From positions 1 through 14,671 of the forward strand of contig CAZHUC010000012.1 of assembly GCA_964535825.1 (NCBI GenBank): 14,671 nt of DNA, written 5' to 3'. The position numbers and the translations under genes are program-made. Below are positions 1 through 6,273 of this stretch, one piece after another; position 1 is the first letter of the stretch, and each line of letters opens with the position of its first letter. A model generated the notes under the pieces. The model searched no databases. It was not told where the DNA came from and saw only the letters and a list, made by a program, of their open reading frames with translations. This stretch comes from CAZAQK01 sp964535825 (lineage in GTDB: Bacteria > Pseudomonadota > Alphaproteobacteria > Rickettsiales > SXRF01).

Positions 1-50
1 GACCCCCAGTCCCCCAGACTGGTGCGCTAACCGGGCTGCGCTACGCCCCG
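1..50 (-). tRNA. tRNA-Pro (GGG), partial: 3' half lies outside the window
   Basis: Read on the minus strand from base 50, the sequence gives a 7-nt acceptor strand CGGGGCG, then TA, a D arm with GCGC/GCGC stem, and an anticodon arm with CCAGT/ACTGG stem. The seven-base loop CTGGGGG places anticodon GGG at bases 15-13, which decodes proline codon CCC. The variable region begins at bases 5-1 and the window then ends, so the T arm and acceptor 3' strand are not visible. The purine after the anticodon is G. The gene lies downstream of, and on the same strand as, the DUF192 pair. Confidence 0.93.
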
Positions 51-110
51 ACATTGCCTGACACTTAAGGAAAACCCGTTTAATCAGTTTTTAAAGTGAT
101 GGCAAGCGAA

Positions 111-848
111 TTACGGCTTGTTTTGAGGAGCAGGCGATCTGGGCTGGGCGGCAGGTGCACGGCGGGTTGCGAACGGATTCTCACCCGGTGCGAATGTCTT
201 TGTTGTGGGGGCATTTTCATTGATTTTTGTGGCGGCCTCTTCAGGAAATGGCAGGCCTTTATCTGCTTTGGAAGGTTCTGTGCCGGCAGAAGGCGCGGAT
301 AAGACAGGCGGGGGTTTCTTAAACAGGGAATATTTGATCTCATCGCCGGGTGAAATACCCAAGGTTTTGCAGCTGCCACCGGCAAGCAGCAAAAACGCCC
401 GGATCGGTTTTTGCGGGTAGATGTCATCTTCGAGGTCTGCCAGCACCAGTGACGGGGCTATTTCTGTGATCGTGCCTTCTGCATCAATCATCAACACATC
501 CATGGGCGCATAGTTCGTGGCGCGCACGATGGGGTCTTGCACGAGATCATGAAATACTAGCAACGTGCCGCGATTCTCTGGCATCCGGCTAAGATTTATC
601 CAGCCATCCTGCCGGTAGAAATTGATGGCATCGCGGACCTGAATTTCGATATACAAGGGATCAGTTGGAAGTGCTGCCTGTGGCTTTTCATCGGCTTTGG
701 ATGCAGCTGCTGCGACGGGTGTTTTCCTGAACACTTCCAGCCGTGTGAATGCATACACCACAGGCTGCTCGGAGCTATGGCTGTCTTCTGCCAATGCTGG
801 CTCTACCGATGTAATGCATAGTAATATGGCGAGTACCTGGCGTAGCAT
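111..848 (-). CDS. Exported DUF192-family protein with Pro/Ala-rich C-terminal tail
   Basis: A 245-residue protein from the ATG at 848, one base after the TGA of the upstream DUF192 gene. The frame is open further upstream (to 899), but the 848 start puts a classic signal peptide at the N-terminus (hydrophobic stretch about 4-19, likely cleavage after A-L-A at 20). Residues about 64-177 match the DUF192 fold: G-T-L-L-V-F near 94-99, P-M-D-V-L-M-I-D near 115-122, and the closing L-A-G-G-x-C-K-x-L-G-I-x-x-G-D near 155-169. The usual M-W-M-K core is replaced by I-V-R-A-T-N, so this is a divergent member. Residues 178-245 form a low-complexity Pro/Ala/Lys tail, probably disordered. DUF192 proteins are small envelope proteins of undefined function. 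The upstream neighbour is a canonical paralog and the two are probably co-transcribed. Confidence 0.82.
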   Translation of the reverse strand: MLRQVLAILLCITSVEPALAEDSHSSEQPVVYAFTRLEVFRKTPVAAAASKADEKPQAALPTDPLYIEIQVRDAINFYRQDGWINLSRMPENRGTLLVFHDLVQDPIVRATNYAPMDVLMIDAEGTITEIAPSLVLADLEDDIYPQKPIRAFLLLAGGSCKTLGISPGDEIKYSLFKKPPPVLSAPSAGTEPSKADKGLPFPEEAATKINENAPTTKTFAPGENPFATRRAPAAQPRSPAPQNKP

Positions 849-849
849 A

Positions 850-1302
850 TCATTTGCCGAAATAGGTATGTTTGACAATGTCACCTTCCACAATGCCAAG
901 CTTTTTACTTACGCCACCTGCAATTTCCAGAACGGCTGCAGTGGCAATGCCTGATTCAGGGCCTATGGGTGTAGTGGATTCCGGCGTTGTATCATGTGCG
1001 ATATAAATGATCTTGCCCGTTTTATCCATGAAGAGCATATCGAGCGGGATATAGGTATGCTTCATCCACATCCTGATATTGGGGCGTTGGGCAAAAAGGA
1101 ACAACATGCCCTTATCTTCATCCAGCGATGTTCGAAACATCAGTCCTTGAGATTGTTGTTCAGGGGTTTCTGCTATCTCTATGGTAAAGAAATGTGACTT
1201 ATCTCCGGTGACGATCTCAAGCGTGCTGCTTTGAAATGCCCCATCCGCAAAGGAAAGGCAGGGAAACAGGAGCGCAAAGAGCAGTAAAAAATTTCTTAAC
1301 AT
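850..1302 (-). CDS. Exported DUF192-family protein (canonical)
   Basis: A 150-residue protein starting at the ATG at 1302; a TTG four codons upstream (1314) is possible, but neither start has a clear Shine-Dalgarno. Residues 1-19 form a signal peptide ending S-F-A. The mature part is a single DUF192 domain: G-L-M-F-R-x-S-L near 53-60, G-M-L-F-L-F near 65-70, M-W-M-K near 78-81, I-P-L-D-M-L-F-M-D near 85-93, and V-L-E-I-A-G-G-x-x-K-K-L-G-I-x-x-G-D near 124-141. All family hallmarks are present and length is typical. Function is not established for the family; export to the periplasm is inferred from the signal peptide. It is the first gene of a two-gene minus-strand unit with the longer DUF192 paralog, and is divergent from the WG-repeat gene. 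Confidence 0.88.
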   Translation of the reverse strand: MLRNFLLLFALLFPCLSFADGAFQSSTLEIVTGDKSHFFTIEIAETPEQQSQGLMFRTSLDEDKGMLFLFAQRPNIRMWMKHTYIPLDMLFMDKTGKIIYIAHDTTPESTTPIGPESGIATAAVLEIAGGVSKKLGIVEGDIVKHTYFGK

Positions 1303-1385
1303 GCTGTATAACAATGGTTATTTTGCAGTATTTGTCATCAAAATGTAACTATAACCTTCTTTGTGGATAGTGTATAGTTAGAAGT
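1303..1385. promoter_or_regulatory. Divergent AT-rich intergenic region between DUF192 unit and WG-repeat gene
   Basis: Both flanking genes read outward from these 83 bases, so promoters in both directions are expected here. On the plus strand a TATAGT at 1373-1378 lies too close to the ATG at 1386 to be a confident -10, and a TATAAC at 1350-1355 lacks a well-spaced -35. I can place no promoter with certainty. A weak ribosome-binding sequence GAAG precedes the plus-strand ATG. Confidence 0.3.
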
Positions 1386-2438
1386 ATGGATAACAGACGT
1401 ACTTTCATAGGTAACAGGCAGAGTGGGGCTTCCAGGCCGCCATCTGGCACGTCTCCAAAAGATATCAAAGATAGCCAGAAGCTTCCGGCGGCAGCGCGTT
1501 ATAAATACATCCTGCAAAAGCGTATGGATGCAGCGAACAATATGCAGGAGATGCATACAAAATTAAAATTGAAATCTGCATCTGACTATAAACTTGCCCT
1601 GAACAGAAAGCTCAAAGAACGTCAGAATGAAAAGATGCTTGAGTCGGCAGGCAAGTTCCGCTCCAAGCGCGCCGCCGATGCCTTGAAACAGATCGCAATA
1701 AAAAAAGCTGCAAAAGAAATGAAAGCGCTTCGCAGCATGGTGGTTGTGAAGCCGCAGAGTTTTACCAATGGTAGTATCAATAAGAATGGTAAGATCTACG
1801 ACGTTGCCAATAACCTCATCGGTGAGGTGAACAGGAAGAATGGTAACATGGCCACCACCATGGGCTGGTCGTTCGGTAAATATAAGCCGCGTAGCTATGC
1901 TACCAGCGCAGCGATTCAGGAAGCCATCAACAAATACAGCCCGTATTACATCAACCTGCGTAAGATGCAGGCCATGCAGCAAGGCGGCATGATCATCACT
2001 GATGAAGTGATTAATCTGTACGGCGGTAATTCATCGGCGCAGCAGGGCATGAGCGATTTTTACGGTAATGATGTTTCAGGGCCAAGGCAGAATATCGGCG
2101 TTACCGCATGGGGTGCTATGAGTAGCAACGCCTGGGGCACGTTCTCTGATAACGCCTGGGGCACAGTATCCGATAACGCATGGGGTACAGCAAGCACCGA
2201 CGTATGGGGTGGTATCGGTGTCGGTGGCATGTGGGGTGCAAAAGGCCCAACCATCTGGGGCACTGGCAGTGGCAAAAATTATTTGCGTAAGTTCGCGAAT
2301 GCAGTTGCAGCGTTGTTTGGCATTAGCCTCAACACCAAAGACAGTCGTGCCGCGAAACGCGAGTTCATCGCACAGCACCGCGCTGCTAGCCGTTCCGGTG
2401 GCAGCGCCACTACACAGCGTACGACAACGCGTCGCTAA
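1386..2438 (+). CDS. Unrecognised basic protein with tandem Trp-Gly octapeptide repeats
   Basis: A 350-residue protein that I cannot assign to a family. It has no signal peptide, no membrane segment and no cysteine. Residues 30-120 are strongly basic and likely helical (rich in Lys, Arg, Ala, Met). Residues 134-168 read like a beta-hairpin module (G-K-I-Y-D-V then G-E-V then G-W-S-F-G-K-Y). Residues 240-293 hold seven Trp-Gly pairs, with Trp at 242, 250, 258, 266, 274, 283 and 291, an eight-residue period with one nine-residue step. The consensus is W-G-T-x-S-D-N-A. The C-terminus (300-350) is again basic and Ser/Thr-rich. N-A-W-G-type repeats also occur at the C-terminus of some large secreted subtilases, from memory, but no protease domain is present here. 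The end overlaps the convergent dehydrogenase gene by 4 bases. Coding is well supported; role unknown. Confidence 0.8.
   Translation: MDNRRTFIGNRQSGASRPPSGTSPKDIKDSQKLPAAARYKYILQKRMDAANNMQEMHTKLKLKSASDYKLALNRKLKERQNEKMLESAGKFRSKRAADALKQIAIKKAAKEMKALRSMVVVKPQSFTNGSINKNGKIYDVANNLIGEVNRKNGNMATTMGWSFGKYKPRSYATSAAIQEAINKYSPYYINLRKMQAMQQGGMIITDEVINLYGGNSSAQQGMSDFYGNDVSGPRQNIGVTAWGAMSSNAWGTFSDNAWGTVSDNAWGTASTDVWGGIGVGGMWGAKGPTIWGTGSGKNYLRKFANAVAALFGISLNTKDSRAAKREFIAQHRAASRSGGSATTQRTTTRR
2104..2261 (+). repeat. In-frame 24-nt tandem repeat encoding Trp-Gly octads
   Basis: Trp codons begin at 2109, 2133, 2157, 2181 and 2205, exactly 24 nt apart, then at 2232 and 2256 (27 and 24 nt). The central units are nearly identical at DNA level, sharing GATAACGC(C/A)TGGGG(C/T)AC, while flanking units have diverged. 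The pattern fits recent slippage or unequal-crossover growth of an eight-residue protein repeat. Confidence 0.9.
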
Positions 2439-3193
2439 TTTTTCTTCCGATGTACCGCAAAGGGTGAGAAAGCCTGCATAACCGGCATGATCTCCACACG
2501 ATTGATATTCACATGTGCTGGCTGGGTTATCGTCCAGAGTATGGTATTAGCAATATCCTCAGCAGATAGTGACTTCATACCTTCATAGACAGCGTTTGCC
2601 TTCTTTGCATCACCAGCAAAGCGCACCATGGCGAATTCTGTCTCGCACATACCCGGTTCAATATTGGTCACACGGATATTCTTTCCAAGCAGGTCTGCGC
2701 GTAGATTGAGCGAGAAATGTTCGATGAATGCCTTAGTTGCCCCGTATACATTGCCGCCGGGGTAGGGATATGTTCCTGCGATAGACCCCAGATTTACGAT
2801 ATGGCCACAATCACGTTCGATCATCTGTGGCAGCACTGCCTGTGTGCAATACATCACGCCCATGATGTTGGTGTCTATCATCTGTTTGATGTCTTCGATC
2901 GGCACGCCTTCGAAAGAAGAAAGCCCCAGTGCAAGACCTGCATTGTTCACCAACACATCAACCTTAGAAAATGCTGAAGGCAGGGTGCTGAATGCTTTTT
3001 TTACCGCGGATTCATCCTGCACATCAAGCACAAGAGTGTACAAATTATCGCCAAGTTCTTTTTTGAGGGCATCTAGGCGGTCAGCTCGCCTGCCGGTGGC
3101 TATAACCTTTGCACCTTGCGCAATGAACAGGCGCGCGCACTCCTGACCAAAACCTGCCGTTGCCCCTGTGATGAATATGGTCTTGTTTAGCAT
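2435..3193 (-). CDS. ydfG: Short-chain dehydrogenase/reductase, YdfG-type (NADP-dependent 3-hydroxy acid dehydrogenase)
   Basis: A 252-residue classical SDR. The Rossmann nucleotide motif T-G-A-T-A-G-F-G is at 9-16. The A-T-G-R-R at 32-36 supplies arginines expected for NADP(H) preference. N-N-A-G is at 83-86, and the catalytic triad is Ser137, Tyr150 and Lys154 (Y-G-A-T-K). The G-G-N-V-Y-G-A-T-K-A-F stretch, I-E-P-G at 178-181 and A-H-V-N-I-N near the C-terminus match E. coli YdfG closely, as does the length. YdfG oxidises L-allo-threonine, serine and 3-hydroxy acids and reduces malonic semialdehyde in the cytoplasm; exact substrate here is inferred. A purine-rich ribosome-binding sequence (AAGGGAAAG) precedes the ATG. 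Its TAG stop overlaps the end of the convergent WG-repeat gene, and it is divergent from the SIMPL gene. Confidence 0.9.
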   Translation of the reverse strand: MLNKTIFITGATAGFGQECARLFIAQGAKVIATGRRADRLDALKKELGDNLYTLVLDVQDESAVKKAFSTLPSAFSKVDVLVNNAGLALGLSSFEGVPIEDIKQMIDTNIMGVMYCTQAVLPQMIERDCGHIVNLGSIAGTYPYPGGNVYGATKAFIEHFSLNLRADLLGKNIRVTNIEPGMCETEFAMVRFAGDAKKANAVYEGMKSLSAEDIANTILWTITQPAHVNINRVEIMPVMQAFSPFAVHRKKN

Positions 3194-3205
3194 AACTTTC
3201 CCTTA

Positions 3206-3233
3206 TTGCCTTTGGGGTATATTCTCCTATGAT
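3206..3233 (+). promoter_or_regulatory. Candidate promoter for the SIMPL-ccmC unit
   Basis: TTGCCT at 3206-3211 and TATGAT at 3228-3233 are separated by 16 bases, a good sigma-70-type spacing with five of six matches at -10. The pair lies within the 71-nt divergent spacer, 31 nt upstream of the ATG at 3265. An 8-nt inverted repeat, TATTGCCT (3204-3211) and AGGCAATA (3242-3249), brackets it and may be an operator. This is sequence inspection only. Confidence 0.35.
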
Positions 3234-3264
3234 GCGCGCTTAGGCAATACCAAGGAATAAAAAT

Positions 3265-4017
3265 ATGGCAAATGGCAAAGATGCAGTTACAGGCGCTGGC
3301 CTGTTCATCGCAGTAGGGCTGGTGCTCGCTGCATTTACCTTTGGAATGATGCAGAAAAAAGTCCGCATGCTTGATCGCGTGGTCACTGTAAAGGGGCTAG
3401 TTGAGCGTGATGTGGTGGCTGATACTGCTGTGTGGCAGATGGATGTATCTGCTGCAGGCGATGACCTTGCGCTTACTCAGAAACAACTGGAAGCAAGCGT
3501 AACTGCCATTAGAAAGTTTCTTGCCGAAAAAGGTTTTCCTGAGCAGGAGATAATCGTTGCTCCCATTCGTGTGTTTGACCGCAAAGCCGCGCAGTATGCA
3601 GAGCAGAAAGTAGGGCAGACGCGCTATATCATGCAGAATGCTATTGTGCTGCGCTCCTCGAATGTAACGCTGGTGCAAAGTGTTTCTCGCCTTACTAATG
3701 AGATCATCCGTGCAGGTGTTGTGTTATCAAGTGATCGCGGCTGTAATGGCCCGAGCTTCCTGTTCACAAAACTGAACGAGATAAAACCGCAAATGCTGGT
3801 TGAAGCAACGCAGAATGCTCGTAAAGCAGCTGAGCAATTTGCTGCGGATTCTGGCAGTGAAGTTGGCAAGATCAAACGCGCACAGCAAGGCGTCTTCAGC
3901 ATCAGTGAGCGCGATCAGGTGGTCGCTGACGGTTATGAAGGCGGCTACAATAATTGCAATGCCGACCCGAACAAACGTGTGCGTGTTGTGACAACGGTGG
4001 ACTACTATCTCGAATAG
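3265..4017 (+). CDS. SIMPL domain-containing (DUF541) membrane-anchored protein
   Basis: A 250-residue protein. One hydrophobic segment at about 8-28 probably anchors it in the inner membrane, with the rest in the periplasm. From residue 39 the sequence fits the SIMPL/DUF541 family: V-V-T-V-K-G-L-V-E-R-D-V-V-A-D near 39-53, a helical stretch from about 70 to 88, and the C-terminal helix with E-A-T-Q-N-A-R-K-A-A-E-Q-F-A followed by G-K-I. Family members are periplasmic or cytoplasmic proteins of poorly defined role; some are linked to oxidative-stress tolerance and kinase-associated signalling. Two cysteines lie near residues 156 and 232, possibly a disulfide. AAGGAA about 8 bases upstream of the ATG is a good ribosome-binding site. 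ccmC starts 2 nt after the stop, so the two are likely co-transcribed and perhaps translationally coupled. Confidence 0.85.
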   Translation: MANGKDAVTGAGLFIAVGLVLAAFTFGMMQKKVRMLDRVVTVKGLVERDVVADTAVWQMDVSAAGDDLALTQKQLEASVTAIRKFLAEKGFPEQEIIVAPIRVFDRKAAQYAEQKVGQTRYIMQNAIVLRSSNVTLVQSVSRLTNEIIRAGVVLSSDRGCNGPSFLFTKLNEIKPQMLVEATQNARKAAEQFAADSGSEVGKIKRAQQGVFSISERDQVVADGYEGGYNNCNADPNKRVRVVTTVDYYLE

Positions 4018-4019
4018 CC

Positions 4020-4730
4020 ATGCATAGATTTGCTAATCCTAATCGCTTCGTAATGTTGGCAGATAAATGCTTGCCCTGGTGTGTGGTGCTTGCCTGCGTG
4101 TTGCTGGGTTATGGATTGCTTCAGGCACTTTATATCTCACCGCCGGATTACCAGCAGGGTGAATCCGTGCGTATCATGTATGTGCATGTACCTGCCGCAT
4201 GGATGAGTATGATGATCTATTCTGTCATCGCATTAGCATCCGCTGTGTTCCTTATATGGAAACATCCGCTGGCAGATATTGCAGCAAATGCCAGTGCGCC
4301 GCTGGGGGCAGGGTTCACATTCATCACATTGGTAACGGGTTCGCTCTGGGGCAAGCCTATGTGGGGTACATGGTGGGAGTGGGATGGCCGGCTGACCTCT
4401 GTACTCATTCTGTTTTTCATTTATATCGCTTATATCGCCTTGGCAGATAGTTATGCCGGGCAGGAGCGCGGCAGGAAGATATGCGCCGTATTTGCACTGG
4501 TCGGATTTGTGAATATTCCTATCATCAGGTTTTCGGTCGAGTGGTGGAACACATTGCACCAGCCTGCCAGTGTGATCCGTAGCGGCGGCATCGCTATCGA
4601 CCCTGCGATGCTCACCCCACTTTTTTGCATGGGGCTTGGTTTTACATTATTTTATATCAGCTTGCTGCTAGTCCGTATGAAAACCGCACTCATTGAACAA
4701 AAAATCCGCCGATTACGGGCCAGTTGTTAG
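4020..4730 (+). CDS. ccmC: Heme exporter/ABC transporter permease CcmC (cytochrome c maturation)
   Basis: A 236-residue polytopic membrane protein of cytochrome c maturation system I. CcmC presents heme in the periplasm for loading onto CcmE. The tryptophan-rich heme-handling motif W-W-E-W-D-G-R-L-T-S is at 118-127. The two conserved periplasmic histidines are His56 (Y-V-H-V-P-A-A-W) and His180 (W-W-N-T-L-H-Q-P-A-S). Hydrophobic segments near 20-38, 58-79, 93-110, 127-143, 155-170 and 199-219 give the expected six helices. The frame is open back to 3954, but the ATG at 4020 matches family length and sits 2 nt after the SIMPL stop; the extension would be Cys-rich and non-membrane. No ccmA, ccmB or ccmD lies next to it, so in this genome the maturation genes are scattered or not in canonical order. 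Confidence 0.95.
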   Translation: MHRFANPNRFVMLADKCLPWCVVLACVLLGYGLLQALYISPPDYQQGESVRIMYVHVPAAWMSMMIYSVIALASAVFLIWKHPLADIAANASAPLGAGFTFITLVTGSLWGKPMWGTWWEWDGRLTSVLILFFIYIAYIALADSYAGQERGRKICAVFALVGFVNIPIIRFSVEWWNTLHQPASVIRSGGIAIDPAMLTPLFCMGLGFTLFYISLLLVRMKTALIEQKIRRLRASC

Positions 4731-4794
4731 TTGCAAGTTGGTGGTTGCTGGTTTATATAGCCATTTCTTGAACTTAATAAAAATAGAATGACCT

Positions 4795-5136
4795 ATGACC
4801 TTTGTTGTTACTGATGCCTGCGTAAAATGCAAATACACCGACTGCGTGGAAGTGTGTCCTGTAGATTGTTTCTACGAAGGCGAGAACATGCTGGTCATCA
4901 ACCCGGACGAATGCATTGATTGCGGCGTATGTGAGCCTGAGTGTCCGGCTGAAGCAATTCATCCTGAGTCTGATGAGCTGCTCAAATGGGTAGAAGTGAA
5001 TCGTGAGTATGCTGCAAAGTGGCCGAATCTCACGGTGAAAAAAGAACAGCCAGCTGATGCCGATGATTTCAAAGGTAAGCCAGGTAAGTTCGAAGAGCAC
5101 TTCAGCCCAAATCCTGGAACAGGCAATCCTAAATAA
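4795..5136 (+). CDS. fdxA: Ferredoxin FdxA, 7Fe (3Fe-4S plus 4Fe-4S) type
   Basis: A 113-residue ferredoxin. Cysteines at 9, 12, 17, 21, 25, 40, 43, 46 and 50 reproduce, with an offset of one, the Azotobacter vinelandii FdI pattern. By that comparison Cys9, 17 and 50 bind the 3Fe-4S cluster and Cys21, 40, 43 and 46 the 4Fe-4S cluster; the substitution that leaves only three N-terminal ligands in regular spacing is visible. After residue 55 comes the family's acidic/aromatic C-terminal extension. It is a cytoplasmic low-potential electron carrier whose partners are not shown by the sequence. The carD gene follows 220 nt downstream on the same strand. The ATG at 4795 has only a weak ribosome-binding sequence, but no alternative start preserves the Cys pattern as well. 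Confidence 0.95.
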   Translation: MTFVVTDACVKCKYTDCVEVCPVDCFYEGENMLVINPDECIDCGVCEPECPAEAIHPESDELLKWVEVNREYAAKWPNLTVKKEQPADADDFKGKPGKFEEHFSPNPGTGNPK

Positions 5137-5235
5137 TAGATCCTGAATTCTGTCTTTTTGGTAGCTATGGAAAATCAATAGCTTAGCCAATGACCACTAA
5201 ATTGTTTCTTTTTCGTTAATTTTATGGTATGTTCA

Positions 5236-5265
5236 TTGACAATTTAGTTGCCGACCACATTTTAT
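5236..5265 (+). promoter_or_regulatory. Candidate carD promoter
   Basis: A perfect TTGACA at 5236-5241 is followed after 18 bases by TTTTAT at 5260-5265; a closer -10 match, TATAGT at 5263-5268, would need a 21-base spacer. The -35 is convincing and the -10 is not. The region overlaps the inverted repeats described in the next entry, so regulated initiation is plausible. Confidence 0.4.
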
Positions 5266-5317
5266 AGTATGTGGATAAGTTTAGCATACTATATATAGTT
5301 TGTGGCCTAACATGTGG
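5255..5317. repeat. Inverted/direct repeat array upstream of carD, possible operator
   Basis: TATAGTATG at 5263-5271 and CATACTATA at 5285-5293 are perfect 9-nt inverted repeats 13 bases apart. A further near-copy, TATAGTTTG, directly abuts at 5294-5302, making a 12-nt perfect palindrome ACTATATATAGT at 5288-5299. ATGTGG or TTGTGG ends recur at 5269-5274, 5300-5305 and 5312-5317, and CCACAT (5255-5260) pairs with ATGTGG (5269-5274). The first two extended copies begin 31 bases apart, about three helical turns. The arrangement resembles a multi-site binding region for a dimeric regulator, but AT-rich DNA makes such repeats easier by chance. Confidence 0.55.
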
Positions 5318-5356
5318 CAGAGAATCTGCCCCTAAACTTTGAGTTAAAGGAACGTT

Positions 5357-6154
5357 ATGTCGAAGAAAGTTGTATCCAAGGCAAAAAAGTCAGTTAGCAA
5401 AAAGCCAGTAAAAAAAGGTGCTAAAAAAATTCAGGCTAAAGCTGCTAAGAAAGCTGTAAAGAAAGTTGCCGCTAAAAAGCCTGTTGCAAAGAAAGTAGTT
5501 AAAGCTGCAGTAGCTAAAAAGGCTGTTGCGTCTAAGATCATCGTGGCTAAGCCAGTTGCCAAGGCTGCTGTGCGCCCTGTTACTACACCAGCTAGGATCT
5601 TTACCAAGCCAGTTGTACAAGCTTCAGCGAAAGCCACCTATAAAGTGGGTTGCCATGTGGTGTATCCTACCCACGGTGTTGGCAAGATCATGTCTGAAGA
5701 ATCTCAGATGATCGGTGATGTTGAGCTGAAGATGCTCGTTATCTCGTTCGAAAAAGACAAGATGACACTGCGTGTGCCTGTGCACCGTGCATCTGCTGCA
5801 GGTCTGCGTCCGATCAGCTCTGGCGATCAGATGAAGAAAATGTTCGAAACACTGCGCAGCAAAGCAAAAGTGTCTCGTGGTATGTGGTCTCGTCGTGCGC
5901 AGGAATATGAAGCAAAGATCAATTCCGGCAGCGTGATCTCCGTTGCAGAAGTGGTTCGTGACCTTCACCAAAACGTAGATCTGTCTGAGCGTTCATACTC
6001 TGAACGTATGATCTATGAATCTGCACTTGCCCGCCTTGTGGGTGAGCTTGCAGCTGCAGAAGGTACAGACCATAAAGCAGCTACCGATAAACTGATGAAG
6101 CTCCTCCGCGCTAAAGCTGCTGCGAACATCGCAGCTGCAAAAGAAGCGGCATAA
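5357..6154 (+). CDS. carD: CarD/CdnL-family RNA polymerase-binding regulator with histone H1-like N-terminal tail
   Basis: A 265-residue protein with two parts. Residues 1-90 are a Lys/Ala/Val-rich tail with repeated A-K-K and A-K-K-P units, resembling histone H1-like tails and probably disordered and DNA-binding. Residues about 94-155 are the CarD RNA polymerase-interaction domain (Y-K-V-G-C-H-V-V-Y-P-T-H-G-V-G-K). Residues 156-255 are the helical DNA-binding domain, with a tryptophan at 177 in R-G-M-W-S-R-R, then V-V-R-D-L-H near 199-204 and S-Y-S-E-R-M near 213-218. CarD proteins bind the RNA polymerase beta subunit and stabilise open complexes, especially at rRNA and ribosomal-protein promoters. 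Usual alphaproteobacterial members are near 160-170 residues, so the tail is an addition. AAAGGAA precedes the ATG. A strong terminator follows the stop. The family call is firm; the tail's role is inferred. Confidence 0.93.
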   Translation: MSKKVVSKAKKSVSKKPVKKGAKKIQAKAAKKAVKKVAAKKPVAKKVVKAAVAKKAVASKIIVAKPVAKAAVRPVTTPARIFTKPVVQASAKATYKVGCHVVYPTHGVGKIMSEESQMIGDVELKMLVISFEKDKMTLRVPVHRASAAGLRPISSGDQMKKMFETLRSKAKVSRGMWSRRAQEYEAKINSGSVISVAEVVRDLHQNVDLSERSYSERMIYESALARLVGELAAAEGTDHKAATDKLMKLLRAKAAANIAAAKEAA

Positions 6155-6177
6155 TAAGTCATCGAGTTTGCTCCAAG

Positions 6178-6205
6178 AAAAGCGCCCTTTACGGGCGCTT
6201 TTTTT
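6178..6205 (+). terminator. Intrinsic terminator after carD
   Basis: AAAAGCGCCC pairs with GGGCGCTTTT around a 5-base loop (TTTAC), and the descending arm runs into seven T residues. It lies 24 nt after the carD stop, ending that unit before the AT-rich gene pair. Confidence 0.93.
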
Positions 6206-6273
6206 GTCATGAATCTTTAACACATGATTAGATTTCAATATGTTATTATAATAAAAAATAACATTGGATTGTT

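Larger units (their letters stand above)
5137..5356 (+). other. Long structured leader between fdxA and carD
   Basis: This 220-nt spacer holds no credible reading frame. From about 5190 it is AT-rich. It contains AGCTAT (5163-5168) paired with ATAGCT (5178-5183), which is too AT-rich and lacks a T tract, so it is not a convincing terminator for fdxA. It also contains the candidate carD promoter and repeat array (annotated separately), and a short perfect hairpin GGCAGA-GAA-TCTGCC at 5316-5330 just upstream of carD that would lie in its 5' untranslated leader. A ribosome-binding sequence AAAGGAA lies about 7 nt before the carD ATG. Confidence 0.6.

Noticed and set aside
849..899. Upstream in-frame extension of the second DUF192 gene (start at 899)
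   Set aside because: It would overlap the previous gene and place 17 non-signal residues before a good signal peptide. The ATG at 848, directly after that gene's stop, fits better.
2104..2261. 24-nt repeats as a CRISPR or intergenic repeat array
   Set aside because: They are in frame within a long coding region, have no unique spacers, and encode a regular peptide repeat.
3954..4019. 22-residue N-terminal extension of CcmC
   Set aside because: It overlaps the SIMPL gene, is polar and Cys-rich, and exceeds family length. The ATG at 4020 gives a standard CcmC.
4735..4760. Imperfect GTTG-type short repeats downstream of ccmC
   Set aside because: They are too short and irregular to be called a repeat or a regulatory element.
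5163..5183. AGCTAT/ATAGCT inverted repeat as the fdxA terminator
   Set aside because: It is a weak AT-rich stem with a 9-base loop and no following T run.
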